5,549 nt of DNA from Candidatus Scatomorpha stercoravium (GTDB taxonomy: Bacteria > Bacillota > Clostridia > Oscillospirales > Oscillospiraceae): NCBI GenBank assembly GCA_018716005.1, contig DVKN01000208.1, positions 1-5,549 on the forward strand. Direction: 5' to 3'. This document shows positions 1 through 5,169 of the stretch, in pieces; positions within the stretch are counted from its first letter, which is position 1; the number at the start of each line of letters is the position of its first letter. Under the pieces are notes generated by a model that made no database searches, had not been told where the DNA came from, and saw only the letters and a program-made list of their open reading frames with translations. The position numbers and the translations under genes were made by a program.

Positions 1-70
<70 letters not shown>

Positions 71-115
71 GAAAAAGTCCTGAAGCAAACGCTTCAGGAC
101 TTTTTCTTTATTTTC
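71..115 (+). terminator. Rho-independent terminator after tRNA-Ala
   Basis: Bases 71-86 (GAAAAAGTCCTGAAGC) and 91-106 (GCTTCAGGACTTTTTC) form a perfect 16-bp inverted repeat around the tetraloop AAAC, followed by a T-rich run to about 115. It begins one base after the tRNA CCA, so it ends the tRNA transcript. Because the arm has A's on one side and T's on the other, it could also stop minus-strand transcription arriving from the regulator gene. Confidence 0.93.
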
Positions 116-135
116 AATACGAGGCTTTTGCCCGG

Positions 136-174
136 ACGGGCTCCTTCCGATGCGAGGGAGCCCGTTTTGCTTTT
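136..174 (+). terminator. Second terminator-like hairpin
   Basis: ACGGGCTCC (136-144) pairs perfectly with GGAGCCCGT (157-165). Three further pairs inside (one of them a G-T wobble) leave a 6-base loop. The stem is followed by TTTTGCTTTT (165-174). The T-tract lies only on the plus-strand side, so it would back up the tRNA terminator at 71-115. It is not a good minus-strand terminator for the LysR gene. Confidence 0.65.
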
Positions 175-186
175 CGGGGCGAGGCT

Positions 187-230
187 ATAGATTCTCAAAA
201 ACCATGCAAAAAATCTATGGTTAAATAGAT
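187..230. repeat. ATAGAT half-site cluster downstream of LysR gene
   Basis: This A/T-rich stretch carries ATAGATT at 187-193, AATCTAT at 212-218 and ATAGAT at 225-230, which form two overlapping inverted repeats with loops of 18 and 6 bases. Bases 210-228 match the right half of the regulator's palindrome (1213-1231) at 16 of 19 positions, including AAAATCTATG exactly. It may be a distant or decayed binding site for the neighbouring LysR protein, or a chance resemblance in A/T-rich DNA. On the minus strand, CCAT...ATGG then TTTTT gives at most a weak terminator for the regulator transcript. Confidence 0.35.
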
Positions 231-257
231 GACAATTATGCTGTCAAATTCACAATG

Positions 258-1169
258 TCATTTTTGTGCGCTTTGTCCAATGTAATCGGAGCAGGTGTCG
301 AGGACGTAGCGGCGGAAGTTGCCGACGGCGGGGGAGAGGTAGGCGCCGCGCTGCGAAATCATGTAGAAGTTGCGCTCCCACTCGGGCTTGACTATTTGAA
401 GTATCTTCACGTCGAGCCTCAGCAGCAAATCCATGTAGGGCACGACGCCGACGCCGAAGCCGCGGGCGACGAGGCCGGCGACCACCTGGTCCTCGGCCGT
501 CTCATACGCTATTTTCGGCTTCGCGCCGACGCGCTCGAAGAGCTCGTCCTCGACGGCGCGCATACCGGAGCCGGGGGAGAAGAATACGTGCGGATAGGGC
601 AGCGTGTCGGCGAGGTCGACGCTGTGCCGCCCCGCGAGCGGGTGGCCGCGCGGGACAATAAATACAATGTCCTGATTCGTGACCGCGACGGCGTCAAATG
701 CGGAAGAATCCGTCGGTTTCGAGGCGAAAACGAGGTCGTACTGCCTTTCCGAGAGCCCGCGGAGCAGGCCGCCCGTGAGGCCGGAGCCAGTGGAGAAGGT
801 GAAGCGTATGTCCCGCCCGGGGTTCTTCTCGAGGAAGCCGCGCGCCAGCGCGGGTATGAACTCCACGCCCAGCGTGCGCAGGAAGCCCAGGCGTATGAGC
901 CCCTCGCCGCGCGCCTCGCGCCGCAGCACGTCCACGCCGGCGTCGAGGACAGAGAGCGTGCGCTCCGCGGTCTCGAGGAATTCCTCGCCGAAGCGCGTGA
1001 GCGTCGTATTGCGCCCCGCGCGCTCAAAAAGAGGCAGGCCGAGCTCAGTTTCGAGCTGATTCATGGCGTGGCTGAGGCTCGGCTGAGTGATGCAGAGCTC
1101 CTCCGCGGCGCGCGTGTAGTGCCGCGTATGGGCCAGCTTTACGAAATATCTGAGGTGGAAGAGGTTCAT
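258..1169 (-). CDS. LysR-type transcriptional regulator
   Basis: This is a 303-residue LysR-family regulator, the usual length for the family. The N-terminal winged helix-turn-helix is plain: MNLFHLRYFVKLAH, then the recognition segment around residues 18-37 (AAEELCITQPSLSHAMNQLE), then LGLPLFER (43-50). A linker helix runs about 60-85. The effector domain runs from about residue 90, with typical signatures such as GLIRLGF, YDLVFAS (144-150), a PRGHPLAG segment (173-180) and GLVARGFGVGVVPY (232-245). I chose the ATG at 1167-1169. It starts exactly at the conserved MNLFHLRYF and has an AAAGG-containing ribosome binding site 10 bases upstream. A start 13 codons further out (1206-1208) would lie inside the operator palindrome and upstream of the predicted transcription start. 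It is divergent from the hydroaromatic operon, so it most likely activates that operon in response to a pathway compound such as shikimate or quinate. By position it resembles QuiR of Listeria. The ligand is inferred from context only. Confidence 0.93.
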   Translation of the reverse strand: MNLFHLRYFVKLAHTRHYTRAAEELCITQPSLSHAMNQLETELGLPLFERAGRNTTLTRFGEEFLETAERTLSVLDAGVDVLRREARGEGLIRLGFLRTLGVEFIPALARGFLEKNPGRDIRFTFSTGSGLTGGLLRGLSERQYDLVFASKPTDSSAFDAVAVTNQDIVFIVPRGHPLAGRHSVDLADTLPYPHVFFSPGSGMRAVEDELFERVGAKPKIAYETAEDQVVAGLVARGFGVGVVPYMDLLLRLDVKILQIVKPEWERNFYMISQRGAYLSPAVGNFRRYVLDTCSDYIGQSAQK

Positions 1170-1191
1170 GCTGTCGCCGCCTTTCGGCCTT

Positions 1192-1220
1192 ATTCTACCA
1201 CAAAGCATAGATAAAATCTA
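1192..1220 (-). promoter_or_regulatory. Predicted promoter of the LysR gene
   Basis: Read on the minus strand, TGGTAGAAT (1200-1192) is an extended -10 (TGn plus TAGAAT, 5 of 6 matches to TATAAT). A weak -35, TAGATT (1220-1215), lies 17 bases upstream and falls inside the LysR-box palindrome. The predicted start near 1185 gives a leader of about 16 bases carrying the GAAAGG ribosome binding site. Regulator bound at the palindrome would cover its own -35, consistent with the autorepression usual for this family. Predicted by eye. Confidence 0.55.
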
Positions 1221-1226
1221 TGCTTT
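1202..1226. promoter_or_regulatory. LysR-family operator palindrome (ATAG-N7-CTAT)
   Basis: AAAGCATAGAT (1202-1212) and ATCTATGCTTT (1216-1226) are perfect 11-base inverted arms around AAA. The core ATAG-ATAAAAT-CTAT holds the LysR consensus T-N11-A (T1208 to A1220) with dyad symmetry. It lies in the spacer between the divergent regulator and the operon, and its centre (1214) is about 64 bases upstream of the predicted operon transcription start, the classic high-affinity recognition position for LysR activators. An 11-bp perfect dyad is very unlikely by chance here. Confidence 0.88.
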
Positions 1227-1242
1227 ATTAGAATTTATTTAT

Positions 1243-1271
1243 TTGTTAAAAGCTCGACATAGTGCTATCCT
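1243..1271 (+). promoter_or_regulatory. Predicted promoter of the hydroaromatic operon
   Basis: A -35-like TTGTTA (1243-1248) is followed after a 17-base spacer by TATCCT (1266-1271), preceded by TGC, giving an extended -10. The predicted start is near 1278, which leaves a leader of about 38 bases before the ATG at 1316. Both hexamers are imperfect, as expected for a promoter that needs an activator. The LysR palindrome at 1202-1226 sits where a LysR activator would bind. No second clear half-site is visible beside the -35. Confidence 0.5.
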
Positions 1272-1315
1272 CAAGGCACAGACAACCGGCCGCACGGCGG
1301 AAAGGAAAGAGAACA

Positions 1316-2179
1316 ATGAACATTGACGGACACACCAGGCTCCTGGGCCTCATCGGGACTCCCGTGGGCCACTCAAAATCCCCCGCGATGTACAACTACT
1401 GCTTTGAGAAATACGGCCTCAACTGCGCCTACCTCGCCTTTGACGTGGACATGGAGCATGTGGAGGACGCCGTGGCGGCCATCCGCACCTTCAACCTCCA
1501 GGGCGCGAACGTGACCATGCCGCTCAAGAACGCGGTCATACCCTATCTCGACGAGGTCAGCCCGGCGTCCCTGGCGATAGGCTCCGTCAACACCATTGTA
1601 AACCGCGGCGGCAGGCTCTGCGGCTACGTCACCGACGGCATGGGCTACACCGGCGAGCTGCGCCGGGGCGGCGTGGAGATAGCGGGGAAGACCGTCACGC
1701 TCCTCGGCGCGGGCGGCGCGGCCAGCGCCATCGCCATCGAGGCCGCTCTCGAGGGCGCGAAGGAGATACGCGTATTCAATAAGCGCGACGCCTTCTGGGA
1801 CAGGGCGCTCGCGAACCTCAAAACCATCGGCGAGGCCGCGCCCGCGTGCAAGATAAGCCTCTCCGACCTCGACGACAGCGAGGCCCTGCGCGAGAGCATC
1901 GCCGGGAGCGATATCCTCACGAACGCCACCCGCGTGGGCATGAAGCCGATGGACGGCGAGAGCCTCATAACCGATACGACCATGTTCCGGCCCGAACTCA
2001 TCGTCACCGACGTCGTTTACGACCCCGAGGAGACCAAGCTGCTCCGCGACGCCAAAGCCGCCGGCTGCAGGACCTTCGACGGCCTGGGCATGCTGGTCGA
2101 GCAGGGCGCGGCCAGCTTCAAGCTCTACACCGGCCTCGATATGCCCGTCGGCGAGGTCTGCGACGCGATATACAGGTGA
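1316..2179 (+). CDS. aroE: Shikimate/quinate dehydrogenase, YdiB-like (copy 1)
   Basis: This is a 287-residue protein of the AroE/YdiB family, which reversibly oxidises the C3 hydroxyl of shikimate (and quinate in YdiB types) with NAD(P). The N-terminal substrate domain has the carboxylate-binding serines S20 and S22 in GHSKSP, Y39, NVTMPLK with catalytic Lys71, N92 in SVNT, and T106-Asp107. The Rossmann domain has GAGGAA (131-136), and NKRDAF (155-160) follows the next strand. Asp158 and Phe160 match, even in numbering, residues linked to NAD use in E. coli YdiB. NAT.VGM (203-209) and GLGMLVEQGAASF (256-268, with Gln263) complete the family pattern. One oddity is that the usual N-T-D of the active site reads V-T-D (105-107). 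The ATG at 1316 begins the conserved region and has an AAAGGA ribosome binding site. The alternative GTG at 1262 lies upstream of the predicted transcription start. First gene of the operon, and more likely catabolic than the biosynthetic AroE. Confidence 0.93.
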   Translation: MNIDGHTRLLGLIGTPVGHSKSPAMYNYCFEKYGLNCAYLAFDVDMEHVEDAVAAIRTFNLQGANVTMPLKNAVIPYLDEVSPASLAIGSVNTIVNRGGRLCGYVTDGMGYTGELRRGGVEIAGKTVTLLGAGGAASAIAIEAALEGAKEIRVFNKRDAFWDRALANLKTIGEAAPACKISLSDLDDSEALRESIAGSDILTNATRVGMKPMDGESLITDTTMFRPELIVTDVVYDPEETKLLRDAKAAGCRTFDGLGMLVEQGAASFKLYTGLDMPVGEVCDAIYR

Positions 2180-2183
2180 GGTG
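2178..2183 (+). promoter_or_regulatory. RBS of the MFS gene overlapping the upstream stop codon
   Basis: GAGGTG overlaps the TGA stop of the dehydrogenase (2177-2179) and lies 6 bases before the ATG at 2190, which sets the transporter start there. In-frame alternatives are the GTG at 2181, which has no site of its own, and the ATG at 2196. The overlap suggests that translation of the two genes is coupled. Confidence 0.7.
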
Positions 2184-2189
2184 AAGCTC

Positions 2190-3404
2190 ATGAGCATGAA
2201 AAAATACTATCCGACGGCCTTCGCGCTGTACATGACATACTTTGTCCTCGGCGTCGCCGGCTCCATTATGGGCCAGTACAAGCAGGAGCTCGCCGGGCTC
2301 TGGGGAGCGCAGCTCCTCGCCGACGGCACCTACGACGTCTCCGGCGTCCTCGCGGTAATCGCCGCGCTGGGCCTGGGCCGCCTTATCGCGTACCCCTTCG
2401 CCGGGCCCATCTCCGACCGCTTCGGCCGCCGCGTGCCCGCGCTCGTGGGCTGCGCGCTCTACCTTATCTTCTTCGCCGCCGTCTGCTATACGCACAGCTA
2501 CGCGCTGGCCTACATACTCGGCGTCTGCTCCGGCGCGGCCAACGGCTTCCTCGACGTGAGCATCACCCCCAGCTGCATGGAAATTTTCAAGGAGAAGGGA
2601 ACTATCGCGAACATCTTTACGAAGCTCTCCATCTCCATCGCCCAGTTCCTGCTTCCCTTCGCGATAGGCTTCGTCGCGGCCGAGGCGCTGCCCTTCTCGA
2701 CCATATTCATCTTCTGCGCCGCGCTTATCGCCGTCACGGGTATCGCCCTCTGCTTCCTGCCCTTCCCGCCCTTTGAGCGCGTTGTGAAGGTAAAGGGCCA
2801 GAAGAAGGAGCATATGAAGCTCAGCCCCAGCGCCGTCATCCTCATCATCCTCGGCTTCACCACCAGCTCCACCTTCATGATTTGGCTCAACTGTTACCAG
2901 GAGCTCGCGATAAGCTACGGCATAGCCGACCCCAGCAAGGTGCAGTCGCTCTACTCTATCGGCATAGTGCTCGCGCTCTTCGCCAACGCCGCGCTGCTCG
3001 CGAGAGGGCTCAAGCCCAGCAAGATTCTCGTCATCTACCCCAGCTGCGCCGCCGTCACCCTCGCGGCCGCGCTGCTTATACAGCAGGGCTGGATCTGCTA
3101 CCCGGCCGGCTTCCTCATGGGCTTCTTCGCCGCCGGCGGCGTGCTGCAGCTCGTCACCAGCGTGGCTGTCGAGATGTTCCCCCGGAACCGCGCCGTCATG
3201 ACCAGCATCGTCATGATTTCCAGCTCCATCGCCAACTACGCCGTCCTCAGCATCGCCGGCGCCCTCACCAGCATCGGCGGCGCGAACGGCCCCAGGCTCA
3301 TCATGATATTCAACATCGCGATTACCGTCGTCGGCATCGTGCTCGCCGTAATACTCAACGCACGCTTTGACAAGGACTTTCAGCGGGAGACCGCCAACAA
3401 CTGA
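2190..3404 (+). CDS. MFS transporter, likely hydroaromatic acid uptake
   Basis: This is a 404-residue inner-membrane carrier of the major facilitator superfamily. Twelve hydrophobic segments can be drawn at about 10-27, 52-71, 84-100, 103-120, 146-165, 170-192, 214-233, 253-270, 278-296, 300-326, 337-358 and 369-389. A basic central loop (KVKGQKKEHMK, 200-210) separates two six-helix halves. The family signature motif A appears between helices 2 and 3 as GPISDRFGRR (72-81). The length is normal and nothing is missing. It begins 10 bases after the dehydrogenase and ends 14 bases before the TIM-barrel gene, so it belongs to the same transcript. The substrate cannot be read from the sequence. 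Quinate, shikimate or a related plant acid is inferred from the flanking dehydrogenases, and product export or exchange is also possible. Confidence 0.9.
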   Translation: MSMKKYYPTAFALYMTYFVLGVAGSIMGQYKQELAGLWGAQLLADGTYDVSGVLAVIAALGLGRLIAYPFAGPISDRFGRRVPALVGCALYLIFFAAVCYTHSYALAYILGVCSGAANGFLDVSITPSCMEIFKEKGTIANIFTKLSISIAQFLLPFAIGFVAAEALPFSTIFIFCAALIAVTGIALCFLPFPPFERVVKVKGQKKEHMKLSPSAVILIILGFTTSSTFMIWLNCYQELAISYGIADPSKVQSLYSIGIVLALFANAALLARGLKPSKILVIYPSCAAVTLAAALLIQQGWICYPAGFLMGFFAAGGVLQLVTSVAVEMFPRNRAVMTSIVMISSSIANYAVLSIAGALTSIGGANGPRLIMIFNIAITVVGIVLAVILNARFDKDFQRETANN

Positions 3405-3418
3405 GGGAGGAAATAAAA

Positions 3419-4264
3419 ATGAGCAAGACTAACCCCGTAACCGTCAGCAGCTGGACGCTCGGCGACCAGTGCGGGTTTGAAGAGCGCGTGGCCGCCGCCA
3501 AGGCCGCCGGCTTCGAGGGCATCGGCCTGCGCGCGGAGACCTACGTCGACGCCCTCGCCGAGGGGCTGCACGACGAGGACATACTCGCCATCCTCAATAA
3601 GTACGGCATTGCCGTCACCGAGGTCGAGTACATCACGCTCTGGGCCGAGGAGCACCGCAGCTACGAGCAGATGTACAAGGAGCAGGTTTGCTTCCACATG
3701 TGCGAGCTCTTCGGAGTGAACCATATTAACTGCGGCCTCATGGAGAAATACTCCGTCGAGCACGACGCGAAGAAGCTCGCCGAGCTCTGCCGCAGGGCGG
3801 GGAAGTATGTGATAGGCGTCGAGCCCATGCCCTATTCCGGCATCCCCGACGTGCGCACGGCCTGGGCCATCGTAAAAGCCTCCGGCGCCGATAACGCGAA
3901 GCTCATCCTCGACTCCTGGCACTGGATACGCGCGAACCAGCCCTACGACCTCGAGCTGCTGGCCGATATCCCGGCGGAGAAGATAGTCTCCATCCAGATC
4001 AACGACGTCCTCGCCCACCCCTACGCCAAGAACGTGCTCCGCGACGAGAGCATGCACGAGCGCGTCCTGCCCGGCAAGGGCTGCGGCGACACCGCGGGCT
4101 TTGTTAAGCTGATTAGGGACAAGGGCGTCGACCCGAAGGTCGTGGGCGTCGAGGTAATCAACGACGAGATACTCGCCTCCGGCGTCGCGAACGCCGCGAA
4201 GCTGAATTTTGAGGCCACCCAGGAAGTGCTCAAGGCCGCCTGGCCCGAAATGGCCGCCGAATAA
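3419..4264 (+). CDS. Xylose-isomerase-like TIM-barrel enzyme (sugar phosphate isomerase/epimerase family; possible 3-dehydroshikimate dehydratase)
   Basis: This is a 281-residue protein of the AP-endonuclease-2/xylose-isomerase-like TIM-barrel family. Repeated strand-helix units are visible, for example FEERVAAAKAAGFEGIGLR (20-38). Acidic and polar residues at strand ends are the expected divalent-metal and catalytic positions: Glu135 in GVEPMP, Asp165 and His168 in LDSWHW, Gln193/Asp196 in QINDV, and Glu245 in GVEVIND. R215 with PGKG (218-221) is a typical substrate loop. There is no signal peptide, so it is cytoplasmic. The start ATG has AGGGAGG 8 bases upstream. The same fold includes sugar epimerases, inosose dehydratases and the AsbF/QuiC 3-dehydroshikimate dehydratases that make protocatechuate. 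Its place between two shikimate-type dehydrogenases favours a hydroaromatic substrate, with dehydratase or epimerase activity both open. The family assignment is firm and the reaction is not. Confidence 0.87.
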   Translation: MSKTNPVTVSSWTLGDQCGFEERVAAAKAAGFEGIGLRAETYVDALAEGLHDEDILAILNKYGIAVTEVEYITLWAEEHRSYEQMYKEQVCFHMCELFGVNHINCGLMEKYSVEHDAKKLAELCRRAGKYVIGVEPMPYSGIPDVRTAWAIVKASGADNAKLILDSWHWIRANQPYDLELLADIPAEKIVSIQINDVLAHPYAKNVLRDESMHERVLPGKGCGDTAGFVKLIRDKGVDPKVVGVEVINDEILASGVANAAKLNFEATQEVLKAAWPEMAAE

Positions 4265-4277
4265 GGAGGAAATATAA

Positions 4278-5153
4278 ATGGAACGCATCATAGACGGACA
4301 CACCCGGATGTACTGCCTCATCGGCAGCCCCGTCGGCCACAGCGGCTCCCCGGCCATGTACAACTACAGCTTTGAGCGCCTCGGCATAAACAGCGCCTAC
4401 CTCGCCTACGACGTGCCTCTGGAAAAGACCGGCGAGGCCGTCGCGGCCCTCAGGCTCTTCAACGCGGGCGGCTTCAACGTCACCATGCCCTGCAAGACCG
4501 AGGTCACGAAGTACCTCGACCGCCTGAGCCCGGCCTGCGAGCTCATCGGCGCGAGCAACTGCGTCGTCTGCGAGAGCGACGGCACGCTGACCGGCCACAA
4601 CACCGACGGCCTCGGCTTCGTCGCCAACCTGCGCGTACACGGCGTCGACGTCAAGGGCGCAAAGATGGTCGTCCTCGGCGCCGGCGGCGCGGCCACCGCC
4701 GTCACCATGCAGAGCGCCCTCGACGGCGCGAGCGAGATACGCATCTTCAACCGCAAGGGCTACACCTTCTATCCCAACGCCGAGCTCACCGTGAAGAAGC
4801 TCGCCGAGCGCGTCCCGGGCTGCAAGGCCAGCGTCACCGACCTCTTCGACACCGAGGCCCTCGCCGAGGCCGTGAAGGACTGCGACATCCTCGTCAACGC
4901 CACCAAGGTCGGCATGGCCCCGCTGGACGGCGAGACGCTCATAGATAAGAGCCTCTTCAGGCGCGACCTCGTCGTCTGCGACACCGTCTACAACCCCAAG
5001 GAGACCCGCATGATAGTCGAGGCAAAGGCCGCCGGCGTCAGGGCCGCCATCGGCGGCATAGGCATGCTGCTGCGCCAAGGCGTCGAGGGCTTCCGCCTCT
5101 TCACCGGCGCCGAGATGCCGGCGGACGAGGTCATGGAAAAATTCTTTGCCTGA
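4278..5153 (+). CDS. aroE: Shikimate/quinate dehydrogenase-like protein (copy 2)
   Basis: This is a 291-residue AroE/YdiB-family dehydrogenase, clearly a paralogue of the operon's first gene: both begin with the same DGHTR segment and share GxPVGHSxSPAMYNY. Substrate-site residues are present: S22 and S24 in HSGSP, Y41, NVTMPCK with Lys73, N94, and an intact NTDG motif (108-111) with Asp110. GAGGAA is at 134-139, followed by NRKGYTFY (158-165), NATKVGM (207-213) and GMLLRQGVEGF (262-272, with Gln267). Compared with copy 1 it has Gly instead of Lys between the two serines, and Gly161 where copy 1 has the YdiB-type Asp158. The two probably differ in cofactor or in the hydroaromatic substrate. 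Its ribosome binding site AAGGAGG overlaps the stop codon of the TIM-barrel gene, and the spacing of 8 bases fixes the ATG at 4278. Whether it works on shikimate, dehydroshikimate or a reduced ring is unknown. Confidence 0.92.
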   Translation: MERIIDGHTRMYCLIGSPVGHSGSPAMYNYSFERLGINSAYLAYDVPLEKTGEAVAALRLFNAGGFNVTMPCKTEVTKYLDRLSPACELIGASNCVVCESDGTLTGHNTDGLGFVANLRVHGVDVKGAKMVVLGAGGAATAVTMQSALDGASEIRIFNRKGYTFYPNAELTVKKLAERVPGCKASVTDLFDTEALAEAVKDCDILVNATKVGMAPLDGETLIDKSLFRRDLVVCDTVYNPKETRMIVEAKAAGVRAAIGGIGMLLRQGVEGFRLFTGAEMPADEVMEKFFA

Positions 5154-5169
5154 GAGAGGAGTTATAGAG

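Noticed and set aside
229..261. ATGACA/TGTCAT inverted repeats at the end of the LysR gene
   Set aside because: The 5-6 base arms (229-234 with 242-246 or 256-261) are short, A/T-rich and lack a T-tract in the right place for a minus-strand terminator.
255..1214. Long plus-strand open frame opposite the LysR gene
   Set aside because: It is a shadow of the G+C-rich LysR gene. The minus-strand frame has a clear helix-turn-helix and effector domain, while this frame has no recognisable family pattern.
1227..1315. Riboswitch or attenuator in the operon leader
   Set aside because: The predicted leader is only about 38 bases and no strong hairpin or T-tract is seen. The LysR box explains the control.
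3380..4363. Long minus-strand open frame under the TIM-barrel gene
   Set aside because: It is a codon-bias artefact. The plus-strand protein is a clear family member with a good ribosome binding site, and the antisense translation is low-complexity (rich in G, A, V, L, D) and spans two gene boundaries.
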